Assembly (NCBI GenBank): GCA_910588845.1
Contig: CAJURU010000007.1
Coordinates: 1-64,000, forward strand
Reading direction: 5' to 3'
DNA length: 64,000 nt
From: an uncultured Lachnospiraceae bacterium
GTDB lineage: Bacteria > Bacillota > Clostridia > Lachnospirales > Lachnospiraceae
Both the position numbers and the translations under genes were made by a program. Positions 25,700 to 33,775 of this stretch are shown here, piece after piece (positions within the stretch are counted from its first letter, which is position 1; every line of letters starts with the position of its first letter). The notes under the pieces are model-generated. The model was not told where the DNA came from. It worked only from the letters and a program-made list of their open reading frames with translations, and searched no databases.

Positions 25700-26434
25700 C
25701 TATTCTTCCTCGCCAATCGCGTTGCTGATATAGGTCATAGTCAGCATACAGAACACATAGGTCTGGATGCAGCCGGAAAAAATGTCAAAGTATGCATGTA
25801 ATGCACCCGGCCAGAAGTATGCGATCTTGGACAGCAACGCATAAATCAGCGCCATAATGATTGTTCCTGACAAAATATTTGCAAAAAGACGCAATGACAG
25901 GGAAACCGGCACCGCAAGCTCGCTGATTACGTTAATGGGGAACCAGATGGGCAGCCATGGCGGCAATGGTGAACACATATCAACCCAAATCTCTTTGGGC
26001 TTCTGGTATTTAAACTGATTGAAATGGATCAGAACAAAACTCAGCAATGCCAGTGGGAATGTCACACCGTAATCCGCCGTCGGCGGACGCAGGCCAAACA
26101 GCCCGGAAATATTGGAAATCAGAATAAAAATAAATATGGTTCCAATATAATTAACAAACTTGTCTCCGCTCTTACCCATAACGCCGTGAACCATCTTGTC
26201 AAGCATTTCCACAATCAGTTCCACCACATTCTGAAAACCGCCCGGAACTTCCGAAGCATGTTTCATCGCCCGGTTTGCCGCAATGGAAAATACAATTAGT
26301 ACCAGCATGACAATCAACAGGCACACATGGGTTGTCGTAATCCAAAAGGTCTGTCCGAACAGCTCATAGGAAAAGAGACCCTTTACCATAATGTCTATAT
26401 CCGGACCGGAAGACAATAAAATCGCATCCTGCAC
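25700..26434 (-). CDS. atpB: F-type ATP synthase subunit a
   Basis: A 244-residue, roughly six-helix stator channel subunit. The essential Arg lies in ELAVPVSLSLRLFANILSG. The C-terminal helix is FSGCIQTYVFCMLTMTYISNAI. The start is GTG at 26434, seven bases behind AAGGAGG. It works against the c ring to pass ions, here probably Na+. Confidence 0.97.
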   Translation of the reverse strand: MQDAILLSSGPDIDIMVKGLFSYELFGQTFWITTTHVCLLIVMLVLIVFSIAANRAMKHASEVPGGFQNVVELIVEMLDKMVHGVMGKSGDKFVNYIGTIFIFILISNISGLFGLRPPTADYGVTFPLALLSFVLIHFNQFKYQKPKEIWVDMCSPLPPWLPIWFPINVISELAVPVSLSLRLFANILSGTIIMALIYALLSKIAYFWPGALHAYFDIFSGCIQTYVFCMLTMTYISNAIGEEE

Positions 26435-26479
26435 TCTCTCACCTCCTTACCGTTATTTTATTTAAACTCATGGCCGATG

Positions 26480-26570
26480 AAATCTGCCAGAGTTGACGCC
26501 AGCCGCAGCCGCAAAGCGGCATAATTCCCTATGCGGCTGTGCGCATCATGTTATGCTGAGCGGCAGATTT
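26480..26570 (-). repeat. nested inverted repeats in the atpI-atpB gap
   Basis: AAATCTGCC (26480-26488) pairs with GGCAGATTT (26562-26570). Inside, CAGCCGCA (26506-26513) pairs with TGCGGCTG (26532-26539) around further GCCGC/GCGGC pairing. This could form a large cruciform or RNA fold in the 160-base gap. There is no U tract, so it is not a simple terminator. Confidence 0.7.
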
Positions 26571-26593
26571 ATCTGACGCCCAGTATATATTCA

Positions 26594-27043
26594 TCAATCT
26601 GAATTTACAGATGACTTTTCAGATTCAACGGACAACTCGCCGGCCTCATTTCGCCTGCGCGAAATAATTTTATGGAACATGGGCTGTAGATAGGCTGATA
26701 CTTTCAGGCCCATTAAACCCAAAAACATGATAAGCGGATTTGCCAGCTCAAAATACCAGGCTGCCACAAAAACACCGACAACAACCACATAACGCAGCAC
26801 CGACCAAAACCCTGTCCGCACCGTTCTTCCTGTGGTTGCCGCTGCGTCTACCGCATCTAAAATAACAATCGCCATATTGATTGCCATACCAATAGCCAGC
26901 GCAATGCCTATCCATAACCCCAGCGTATACGCCTGTTTATCATTTACAAACCACATGCCGGTAATCTGAATAACAATCCCATATAATAGTATTCCAACAA
27001 TCAACTGTGGAAGCGCTGGGTTAATCCTCTTGAGCATAATCAT
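26594..27043 (-). CDS. atpI: ATP synthase subunit I (AtpI family)
   Basis: 149 residues with four hydrophobic helices, e.g. LIVGILLYGIVIQITGMWF and WIGIALAIGMAINMAIVIL, and a polar tail, as in the AtpI accessory protein that helps c-ring assembly. It overlaps atpZ by 23 bases. ATG 27043 and ATG 27037 are both possible; the second has nine-base spacing to GGAG. Confidence 0.8.
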   Translation of the reverse strand: MIMLKRINPALPQLIVGILLYGIVIQITGMWFVNDKQAYTLGLWIGIALAIGMAINMAIVILDAVDAAATTGRTVRTGFWSVLRYVVVVGVFVAAWYFELANPLIMFLGLMGLKVSAYLQPMFHKIISRRRNEAGELSVESEKSSVNSD

Positions 27044-27356
27044 TATCTCCCTTCTTATGCTCCGTGGAAACTGCTGATGATGTTTCCTCATGAACAGGTT
27101 GCACTCTGCGCGTACCCTTACCTCTGGCAGGGCTTTCTTTGGAATAAATTTTCTGCGCCATAATATATACGTTGCGGAATCCCGCAAGCGCGCCAATCAC
27201 AAACAGCGGTATCACAATCCATTCCACAGAAAACTTTTTACCTATAAAAACACCGGCGATTGTGCATAAAAAAATAGGCACCAACATGTTAATTCCAAAC
27301 TGCGTAATCAGAGTCAGTGAACGGTATACGCTTTTGTCATATTTCACATGAGGCAC
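27021..27356 (-). CDS. AtpZ/AtpI-like membrane protein
   Basis: A 111-residue protein with two helices (about 15-37 and 42-60, ending in GFRNVYIMAQKIY), typical of the small AtpZ group encoded first in Firmicutes atp operons and implicated in c-ring assembly or Mg2+ handling. The tail is charged. First gene of the atp block, about 110 bases behind the dCMP deaminase gene. Confidence 0.8.
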   Translation of the reverse strand: MPHVKYDKSVYRSLTLITQFGINMLVPIFLCTIAGVFIGKKFSVEWIVIPLFVIGALAGFRNVYIMAQKIYSKESPARGKGTRRVQPVHEETSSAVSTEHKKGDNDYAQED

Positions 27357-27464
27357 CTCCCAATTTATGTTCTACAAACAAAATATCCAAATTTGCCCGC
27401 TATAAAGAGTATTATATCTATTTTTTAAACAAATGTCCATTCTTTACGCAAATATTTTGCACAA

Positions 27465-27950
27465 TTATAATACCATCTTCACTTCCCTGTCTGTGTGTGT
27501 ATACTGATAGTAGCGCACGCACGCCGCATCCATCATCCGCTTAGATGCAATGACCGACGGGGTATCCTTATATTTATCGCTGTCATAGATCACCGTTTTG
27601 ATGCCCGCCTGAATAATTGCCTTAGCGCATTCGTTGCAGGGAAACAGCGAAACATAAAGTTTAGCCCCTTCCAGGCTGCCGCCGCGATAATTCAAAATGG
27701 CGTTCAATTCGCTGTGCGTTGTATAGAGATATTTATTATCCAGCGCTTCCCCTTCGCGGTTCCAGGGAAATTCATCATCTGAACAGCCTTGCGGAAATCC
27801 ATTGTAACCCATGGACAAAATTTTGTTATCCTCGCTGACAATGCAGGCTCCTACCTGTGTACTCGGGTCTTTGGAACGCATTGCCGACAACATTGCCACT
27901 CCCATAAAATATTCATCCCATGTAATGTAATCCTGCCTCTTTCCGCTCAT
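27465..27950 (-). CDS. dCMP deaminase (ComEB-like)
   Basis: 161 residues. The zinc-dependent deaminase converts dCMP to dUMP for thymidylate synthesis. Zinc motifs HSELNAIL (His-x-Glu) and PCNECAKAI are present. A third Cys/His-rich area around GYNGFPQGCSDD matches the dCMP deaminase family. The ATG at 27950 has GGAGAG four bases ahead; upstream in-frame residues overlap upp. It follows upp by ten bases. Confidence 0.93.
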   Translation of the reverse strand: MSGKRQDYITWDEYFMGVAMLSAMRSKDPSTQVGACIVSEDNKILSMGYNGFPQGCSDDEFPWNREGEALDNKYLYTTHSELNAILNYRGGSLEGAKLYVSLFPCNECAKAIIQAGIKTVIYDSDKYKDTPSVIASKRMMDAACVRYYQYTHTDREVKMVL

Positions 27951-27960
27951 CTTTCTCTCC

Positions 27961-28590
27961 TTACTTCGTGCCGAAAATCCGATCCCCGGCATCCCCCAAC
28001 CCCGGAACAATATAACCATGCTCATTTAGCTTCTCATCGAGGGCTCCAATACAGATATCTACATCCGGGTGCGCTTGTTCCATCGCTTGCACGCCCTCTG
28101 GCGCCGCTATGATACACATGAAATGAATATTCTTCACGCCCTTATTTTTGAGCATATGAATCGCCTCCACTGCGGACCCTCCGGTTGCCAGCATGGGATC
28201 TACCACAAATACTTCGCGCTCCGCGCAGTCTTCCGGCAGTTTGCAGTAATACTCCACAGGCTCTAAGGTTTCCGGCTCACGGTACAAGCCGATATGCCCT
28301 ACCTTGGCCGCAGGGATTATCGCTAACACACCGTCTACCATACCAAGACCCGCCCTGAGAATGGGGATTACGGCAAGTTTCTTTCCTTTTAGTTCTCTGA
28401 CTGTTGTGGTACAGATAGGAGTCTCAATTTCTATATCGACAAGCTCTAATTCCCTGGTTGCCTCGTAACACATCAGCATTGCAATTTCCCCGATAATTTT
28501 CCTGAAATCTTTGGAGCCTGTAGTCGTCCTGCGTATCCAGCCTATTTTGTGCTGAATCAGCGGATGCTCCATAACAACAACTTTTGCCAT
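27961..28590 (-). CDS. upp: uracil phosphoribosyltransferase
   Basis: 209 residues. Salvages uracil with PRPP to UMP. PRPP loop VFVVDPMLATGGSAVEAI and the uracil-binding GYIVPGLGDAGDRIFGT are intact, as is PILRAGLGMVDG. GAGGAG lies five bases before the ATG at 28590. The sua5 - phosphatase - upp - atp order is common in Firmicutes. Confidence 0.97.
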   Translation of the reverse strand: MAKVVVMEHPLIQHKIGWIRRTTTGSKDFRKIIGEIAMLMCYEATRELELVDIEIETPICTTTVRELKGKKLAVIPILRAGLGMVDGVLAIIPAAKVGHIGLYREPETLEPVEYYCKLPEDCAEREVFVVDPMLATGGSAVEAIHMLKNKGVKNIHFMCIIAAPEGVQAMEQAHPDVDICIGALDEKLNEHGYIVPGLGDAGDRIFGTK

Positions 28591-28628
28591 CTTATCTCCT
28601 CTCTGTTTCCCTTTTGTATCGCCATTTA

Positions 28629-29087
28629 TCAATCCGTCTCATTGATAAGATTTACCAGCTTTTGAATTGTCTTGTTGAGTGTCTCATAACATAACCCATA
28701 AGACTGCAATGTTCCACCATAAGGATTCATTATCTCCAATTCATCCCCGACCAGCTCTGTCAACACCTGCACATTCGCATGAGAAGCCTCCTCGTACTGT
28801 TCTAAGATTTTTTCTCTCTGTTCCGCCTCAAATGTGAGAAGCAGATTGTCTGGGGATAAATCTTCCCCTGTAAGCTGGCTCGACATTTTTTCCGACATAT
28901 CAATACCATTGCTGATTAAGATAGCCTCTGCCTTTTGATTGATAGGCTCCGGAAAGAGAACCACCAGTCCCCTGCTCTCAATTTCCAGCGGATATCTGAT
29001 TGTGTATTCTTTCAAAATGGCCTCTGCCATAGGAGCCCTGCTTGTCCCACTGTCACACACAAAAATGATTTTGCTGTAATGTCTCAT
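28629..29087 (-). CDS. low-molecular-weight protein phosphatase-like (YwlE-like)
   Basis: 152 residues of the LMW-PTP/arginine-phosphatase fold. The phosphate loop is CDSGTSR near the N-terminus (C-x5-R). The catalytic acid loop, usually DP(F/Y)GG, reads NPYGG: the general acid Asp is replaced by Asn, so activity may be lowered or altered. Its place directly after sua5 mirrors ywlC-ywlE in Bacillus. ATG 29087 has GGAGG seven bases ahead. Confidence 0.82.
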   Translation of the reverse strand: MRHYSKIIFVCDSGTSRAPMAEAILKEYTIRYPLEIESRGLVVLFPEPINQKAEAILISNGIDMSEKMSSQLTGEDLSPDNLLLTFEAEQREKILEQYEEASHANVQVLTELVGDELEIMNPYGGTLQSYGLCYETLNKTIQKLVNLINETD

Positions 29088-29106
29088 TTTGCTGCCTCCA
29101 TCTTCC

Positions 29107-30162
29107 TTACGCTTCAATCACCTGATGCCCGGCCGCTTTTAACATGCGATTCATGATTGCCTGTCCAATTCTGGGCGTAGAAAAACTCTCTGAATATATG
29201 ATGTCTACATCCTGCTCGTCAAATTCCCTTAATATTCCATACAGATGCCTTGCAATTGTGTCTTCATCATTCCTGGTGCCAATACTTTTGACAATTCCAT
29301 AACGATAGCATCCGCAGCTTTCATCCGTTCCAATTACCCCCGCATTCTTCCCGGATTCGATAGCTTCTCTTGTCAGGTTATTGATTGTTTGCTGTACCTT
29401 CTCCTGCGCCCCATTGACCAGAATCAGCTCCGCCTTGGGCGCGTAATGTTTGTATTTCATTCCCGGAGCTTTGGGACGTATAGACAACCCGTCCTCTGCA
29501 AGTCCAGGGTCAATCCTGATTTCTCCGATCACTTCCTCTATCATAGCAGGCGTAATATACCCCGGTCTCAGCACCATGGGAATCTCTTCTGAAAAATCAA
29601 CAATTGTTGATTCAATTCCTATCCCCACGGCTCCGCCGTCCAAAATCATGGGAATCCTGCCGTCCATATCCTGCGCAACATGTTCCGCCAGCGTAGGGCT
29701 CGGCCTGCCCGAAGTATTGGCGCTAGGCGCTGCAATGTAACCGCCGGCTGCCTGAATCAAGGATAATGCTACCGGATGGCTGGGCATACGAACCGCCACG
29801 GTATCAAGTCCACCGGTCGTCTCTGCCGGGACAATCCCGCGTTTCTCAAAAATCATAGTCAAGGGTCCCGGCCAGAAATGCTCTGCCAGTTTTTTGGCCT
29901 GCAAGGGCACCCGGGCGGCAATTTTCTCTAAATCCTTCATACAAGAAATATGCACAATCAGAGGATTGTCGGACGGACGCCCTTTCGCCTGGTAAATTCT
30001 GCCGGCCGCCGCAGGATTTAAAGCGTCTGCCCCCAGCCCATATACTGTCTCTGTAGGAAATGCAACCAGGCCGCCATCCTTTAGAATTGCGGCTGCCTTT
30101 TCAATTTTCCGTCGGTTTTGTGCTTCTTCACCTTCTATGAGCTTCGCTGTGATTGTCTGCAT
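29107..30162 (-). CDS. L-threonylcarbamoyladenylate synthase (Sua5/YwlC)
   Basis: 351 residues. Makes the threonylcarbamoyl-AMP needed for t6A37 in tRNAs. The YrdC domain (residues 15-200) shows FPTETVYGLGADAL, KGRPSDNPLIVH and SANTSGRPSPT. The linker and C-terminal Sua5 domain have PGMKYKHYAPKAELIL. ATG 30162 is preferred; a TTG 18 bases upstream is less likely. First gene of the long sua5-atp unit. Confidence 0.95.
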   Translation of the reverse strand: MQTITAKLIEGEEAQNRRKIEKAAAILKDGGLVAFPTETVYGLGADALNPAAAGRIYQAKGRPSDNPLIVHISCMKDLEKIAARVPLQAKKLAEHFWPGPLTMIFEKRGIVPAETTGGLDTVAVRMPSHPVALSLIQAAGGYIAAPSANTSGRPSPTLAEHVAQDMDGRIPMILDGGAVGIGIESTIVDFSEEIPMVLRPGYITPAMIEEVIGEIRIDPGLAEDGLSIRPKAPGMKYKHYAPKAELILVNGAQEKVQQTINNLTREAIESGKNAGVIGTDESCGCYRYGIVKSIGTRNDEDTIARHLYGILREFDEQDVDIIYSESFSTPRIGQAIMNRMLKAAGHQVIEA

Positions 30163-30191
30163 TGTCTCTTGCCTTTTCAAATATATTTCCC

Positions 30192-30299
30192 GTGCTTACT
30201 CGAGCGCTCGCGCTCTCTCGTTCACGGGCTGTCGCTTCTTCTCTTGCTCGCGCAGTGCTTACTCGAGCGCTCACGCTCTCTCGTTCATGGGCTGTCGCC
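30192..30299 (-). repeat. 63-bp-period tandem repeat in the sua5 leader
   Basis: Two near-identical segments (30192-30235 and 30255-30299, start to start 63 bases) contain CTCGAGCGCTCxCGCTCTCTCGTTCA and GGGCTGTCGC. On the minus strand each has a small GGGC-GACA-GCCC hairpin and a short reading frame (MNERA / xNERARALE). The second ends CTCGAGTAAGCAC. No good ribosome site is seen, so a protein role is doubtful. Confidence 0.8.
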
Positions 30300-30312
30300 C
30301 TATCAACTCCTC

Positions 30313-30357
30313 AAAAAAAGCGCCCGACGCCGTGCAAGCACGCCACAGGCACTTTTT
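30313..30357 (-). terminator. hairpin with U tract between promoter and sua5 (terminator/attenuator)
   Basis: Minus strand: AAAAAGTGCC...GGGCGCTTTTTTT with inner CGTGC/GCACG pairing. It lies downstream of both cwlD and the sua5 promoter at 30391-30418, so it could end cwlD transcripts and attenuate the sua5-atp leader. It also has T residues on the plus side. Confidence 0.65.
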
Positions 30358-30390
30358 CTCGGACTTGGCACTGCTCGTAGCTTTATGTAC

Positions 30391-30434
30391 ATTATAACAC
30401 ATTGCTAAATCTTGACAACTACTACATATAGTAG
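30391..30434 (-). promoter_or_regulatory. promoter of the sua5-atp unit with adjoining palindrome
   Basis: Minus strand TTGTCA (30413-30418), 16-base spacer, TATAAT (30391-30396). Flush against the -35 box lies CTACTA-CATA-TAGTAG (30419-30434), a perfect palindrome that could bind a regulator. Confidence 0.7.
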
Positions 30435-30467
30435 CTTCTGTACAAACACGCCCTATTCCCTAATATT

Positions 30468-31199
30468 TTATTGTTGTAGTTTTTCTTGCATAGTCTGTGA
30501 ATTATTGTTTTTCTCATCCATGTTCAGGCACTTTAGAATACCGGTTTTCACTGCCTCAGCGACCTTTTTCTGGTACTCTTCCGTTTCCAGCAGCTCTGCC
30601 TCCTCATAATTGCTCAGAAATCCGCACTCCACAATTACTGTCGGAGAAGGCGTTTTTTTCAGCAGAAAATAACTCTCGTTTGCTTTTGCCTGCCGATGGT
30701 TCTGGGGATCTAACTGCTCCACCAAAGTCTGCTGTAACGTCTCTGCCAGCTTTTTCCCTTCCTGGGACTGCCCATAGTAAAAGACCTGCGCCCCCTTTAC
30801 CGATTCGTCAGGGTAACTGTTCTGGTGAATGCTGACGGTAAACACCGGCTTTGCCTTAGTGATGATTTCACAGCGTTTGCGCATATCTTCCACTTTCTTG
30901 CTTTTAGACGACTTCTGATAGAGCCCGCCGTCATCTTTACGGGTCATAATAACTTTAACGCCTTCTTTTTGAAGCAGCTTTTCCAGCTCCTTGGCTATTT
31001 TTAAGTTTACCTCTTTTTCCTTGACGTCATTAATACCTATTTTGCCAGGATCGTCACCACCGTGCCCGGCATCCACGACTATACAGATTTCCCCCTTCTG
31101 GGCTTTCAGGCTATCTACCATGTAAGCCCCTTCCCGCGCAAACAGGCATGCACCCAAAAGAAGCAAAACTGCCATCACTACTTCTATCCTTTTTTTCAT
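30468..31199 (-). CDS. cwlD: N-acetylmuramoyl-L-alanine amidase CwlD
   Basis: 243 residues. An N-terminal signal/anchor helix (residues 6-24) is followed by an Amidase_3 domain: zinc ligands in VVDAGHGGDDPG, the catalytic Glu in INDVKEKEVNL, the SIHQNS motif, and C-terminal TVIVECGFLSNYEEA. In spore formers CwlD acts in cortex muramic-delta-lactam formation, so the organism may sporulate. ATG 31199 has AGGTGG five bases ahead; the open frame further upstream has no ribosome site. Confidence 0.92.
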   Translation of the reverse strand: MKKRIEVVMAVLLLLGACLFAREGAYMVDSLKAQKGEICIVVDAGHGGDDPGKIGINDVKEKEVNLKIAKELEKLLQKEGVKVIMTRKDDGGLYQKSSKSKKVEDMRKRCEIITKAKPVFTVSIHQNSYPDESVKGAQVFYYGQSQEGKKLAETLQQTLVEQLDPQNHRQAKANESYFLLKKTPSPTVIVECGFLSNYEEAELLETEEYQKKVAEAVKTGILKCLNMDEKNNNSQTMQEKLQQ

Positions 31200-31287
31200 A
31201 AGTTCCACCTGATTATCTTTATAAATTAATATGATAACAGGCAAAAAACTAGTACATTGAATCATAAGAAAATTATTTCGTAACAAT

Positions 31288-31316
31288 TTGCAAATTATGT
31301 CGACCCATGCTATGAT
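31288..31316 (+). promoter_or_regulatory. promoter of the radical-SAM/mutM pair
   Basis: TTGCAA (31288-31293), 17-base spacer, TATGAT (31311-31316), 55 bases before the ATG at 31371. Confidence 0.65.
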
Positions 31317-31370
31317 AACGAAAATAACGGTTCCAAGTAAACACAACAATTTACAAGAAAAGGAAATAAC

Positions 31371-32318
31371 ATGAAGCCTACGATCCAAGAAGTTGAAGCC
31401 AAAAGCATATTGACAAAATCAAATCTTCCTGTCGGCGATTATTCCGCCAACCCCTACACCGGATGCACGCACGCCTGCAAATATTGCTATGCCGAATTCA
31501 TGAAACGCTTTACAAATCATGCCGAACCGTGGGGACAATTTCTGGACGTCAAGCATTGGCCCGCTATCAAACGCCCGGAAAAATATAGAGGCAAAGCAAT
31601 ATTCATCGGCTCTGTGACTGATCCCTATAATCCGCAGGAGGAGATATATCGGCGTACGAGAGCATTGCTGGAACAGCTAAGTGAAAGCGGCGCCAAAATC
31701 AGTATTGCCACGAAGTCAGACTTAGTACTGCGAGATTTAGATTTAATCAAAACATTTTCAGATGTCCGCGTCTCATGGTCCATCAATACGCTTGATGAAA
31801 GATTTCACCAGGATATGGACCATGCGGTCTCCATTGCACGCAGAATAAAAGCCATGGAAATCTTTCATAAAGAAGGAATCCGCACCGCGTGCTTTATCTC
31901 GCCGATTTTTCCCGGCATCACGGAGGTAAAAGACATTATTCTGCGTGTGCAAAACTGTTGTAATTGGATTTGGCTGGAAAACCTCAATCTTCGCGGCAGA
32001 TACAAAGCTGTTATCACGGACTATATCCGGGAAAAATACCCCCGCCTAATTCCTTTATATCAGGAAATCTATACTCACAAAAATCGCAGCTATTGGGAAG
32101 CATTAGATAAGGATATGCGAATTCTCGCCAATGAACTGAGATTAGAATATGTAATGAACGATGACAGCATGGAGAGGGAAAGCGACGCCCCTCCGGTGAT
32201 CGTGAATTATTTTTATCACGAACAGATTAAGAAATCCGCAAGAAAGGACGCCATGTATCCGGCCAGCGTAAATTCTGCTCCTGCCGGCACAAAGCGTAAC
32301 GGTACAAGCCATGCCTGA
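31371..32318 (+). CDS. SPL-family radical SAM protein
   Basis: 315 residues. The iron-sulfur motif CTHACKYCY near residue 33 is in the context NPYTGCTHACKYCYAEFMKRF, typical of the Rv2578c/SplB-like radical SAM group. GSVTDPYNPQE and the KSDLVLRDLDLI barrel strands follow. The substrate is unknown; it is not a canonical spore photoproduct lyase, but it is fused in operon (8-base overlap) with the DNA-repair glycosylase mutM. AAGGA six bases before the ATG. Confidence 0.9.
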   Translation: MKPTIQEVEAKSILTKSNLPVGDYSANPYTGCTHACKYCYAEFMKRFTNHAEPWGQFLDVKHWPAIKRPEKYRGKAIFIGSVTDPYNPQEEIYRRTRALLEQLSESGAKISIATKSDLVLRDLDLIKTFSDVRVSWSINTLDERFHQDMDHAVSIARRIKAMEIFHKEGIRTACFISPIFPGITEVKDIILRVQNCCNWIWLENLNLRGRYKAVITDYIREKYPRLIPLYQEIYTHKNRSYWEALDKDMRILANELRLEYVMNDDSMERESDAPPVIVNYFYHEQIKKSARKDAMYPASVNSAPAGTKRNGTSHA

Positions 32319-33147
32319 GCTGCCGGAAGTAGAGACTATAAAACGCGTGTTGGAACCACAGATAAAAGGATTGATAATGAAACATATTACGGTACGGCGG
32401 CCTGAGGTTGTCGCCCACCCCTCTTCGGACGAATTTTGCAAACTGCTGACAGGACAAAGCATTTCCGGTATGAAGCGCAGGGGAAAGTTCTTAGGTGTGT
32501 CTTTGGACAGTGGCGATTATTTTATGCTCCATCTGCGGATGACGGGAGGGCTATTGCTCACACCGCCCGATTACCCGGAAGAAAAACACACGCATATTAT
32601 TTTTAAATTGAATAACGACTATGAACTGCGTTTTTCCGATACCCGCCGTTTCGGAAGATTTTGGTTCCTGCAAAAAGACGAAACAGATACATACAGCGGC
32701 GTTGCCAAGCTGGGAATGGAACCGTTTGACGAAAACATGACTGCCGATTACCTGCAAACTTATTATGGAAAACGCAAGAAAACCATCAAAGAATGTCTGT
32801 TGGAACAAAACGTGATTGCAGGCATCGGCAATATTTATTCCGACGAAATCCTCTTTACCGCAGGAATCCACCCCAGACGACGGGCAGACAGCCTGACGGA
32901 ACATGAATGGCAGCGCCTTGCCGCGGTAATCCCGGAACGTCTCGCCTATTTCATTGACAAAAACAAGATCACACCAAACGATTATCTGCAAAGCAGAGGA
33001 AAAGACTACCGCAACACGCCATTTTTGCAGGTTTACGGACATAACGGCCAACCATGCCCGAATTGCCGGGAAATTTTTTGCCGTATGGTAATCGGCGGAC
33101 GCAGCAGCGTCTACTGCCCATCGTGCCAGAAAGATATGATTTTTTAG
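32311..33147 (+). CDS. mutM: formamidopyrimidine-DNA glycosylase
   Basis: 278 residues. Excises oxidised purines. It begins MPELPEVETI, with the catalytic Pro2 and Glu3, has the Lys in KRRGKFLGV, and NVIAGIGNIYSDEILF. The C-terminal zinc finger is CPNC...CPSC (GGRSSVYCPSCQ). Full length. Starts eight bases inside the radical-SAM gene. Confidence 0.97.
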   Translation: MPELPEVETIKRVLEPQIKGLIMKHITVRRPEVVAHPSSDEFCKLLTGQSISGMKRRGKFLGVSLDSGDYFMLHLRMTGGLLLTPPDYPEEKHTHIIFKLNNDYELRFSDTRRFGRFWFLQKDETDTYSGVAKLGMEPFDENMTADYLQTYYGKRKKTIKECLLEQNVIAGIGNIYSDEILFTAGIHPRRRADSLTEHEWQRLAAVIPERLAYFIDKNKITPNDYLQSRGKDYRNTPFLQVYGHNGQPCPNCREIFCRMVIGGRSSVYCPSCQKDMIF

Positions 33148-33260
33148 CAGTATTCCACGCCTTGACTGCCATGCACGAGCGGTATATACTTCATATTGAT
33201 GAATTTGTTACAGTCTGGTTAATTTTTTGAAGAAAAATCAGGAGAAAGGAAACAGATATT

Positions 33261-33656
33261 ATGAAAATTGCAGTTACTTATGAAAACGGAAACATTTTTC
33301 AACATTTTGGGCATACCGAACAGTTTAAGGTCTACGATATTGCAGACGGGAAGGTTGCAGAGGCAAAAGTCATAAGCACAGAAGGCAGCGGCCATGGCGC
33401 ACTTGCCATCCTGCTCTCTGATTTGAACATTGATACGCTGATTTGTGGAGGAATCGGCGCCGGTGCGCAGAATGCGCTGGCAGAAGCCGGGATTTCCCTC
33501 TATGGAGGCGTAACCGGCAGCGCCGATGATGCTGTAAACGCTCTGTTGGCAGGAAACCTCGCATATAATCCGAACGTGCGTTGCAGCCATCACGACCACC
33601 ATGGAGAAGGACATCAATGCGGCGAACATAAGCACGGCTGCCAGGGGAATGCGTAG
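33261..33656 (+). CDS. NifX/NifB-type (dinitrogenase iron-molybdenum cofactor) domain protein
   Basis: 131 residues. The NifX-like fold (MKIAVTYENGNIFQHFGHTEQFKVYDI; ICGGIGAGAQNALAEAGI) spans residues 1-105, with a His/Cys-rich tail CSHHDHHGEGHQCGEHKHGC that probably binds metal. In non-diazotrophs such small proteins accompany iron-sulfur or metal-cluster handling. No nitrogenase genes are present. Monocistronic, ended by the hairpin at 33727. Confidence 0.88.
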   Translation: MKIAVTYENGNIFQHFGHTEQFKVYDIADGKVAEAKVISTEGSGHGALAILLSDLNIDTLICGGIGAGAQNALAEAGISLYGGVTGSADDAVNALLAGNLAYNPNVRCSHHDHHGEGHQCGEHKHGCQGNA

Positions 33657-33726
33657 AATGGTCAAAATACTCTGCTAATTATACTTTGCGCGATTGCCGC
33701 TCTTGTTATCAACATCACACGCAAAT

Positions 33727-33764
33727 AATAGCGCCCTTGGTCTGATAAACTGAGGCGCTATTTT
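33727..33764 (+). terminator. intrinsic terminator of the NifX-like gene
   Basis: AATAGCGCC (33727-33735) pairs with GGCGCTATT (33754-33762), followed by TTAT. It sits between convergent genes and is symmetrical enough to serve both. Confidence 0.75.
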
Positions 33765-33775
33765 ATAAAACTACT

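Noticed and set aside
25543..25716. Longer atpE product starting at 25716
   Set aside because: The extra residues come from intergenic repeat DNA, and a strong AAGGAGG supports the start at 25542.
30118..30408. Plus-strand frames over the sua5 leader
   Set aside because: They arise from the 63-bp repeats, oppose the operon and lack a start signal.
33261..33656. Nitrogen fixation locus
   Set aside because: Only a stand-alone NifX-like domain is present; no nitrogenase structural or assembly genes.
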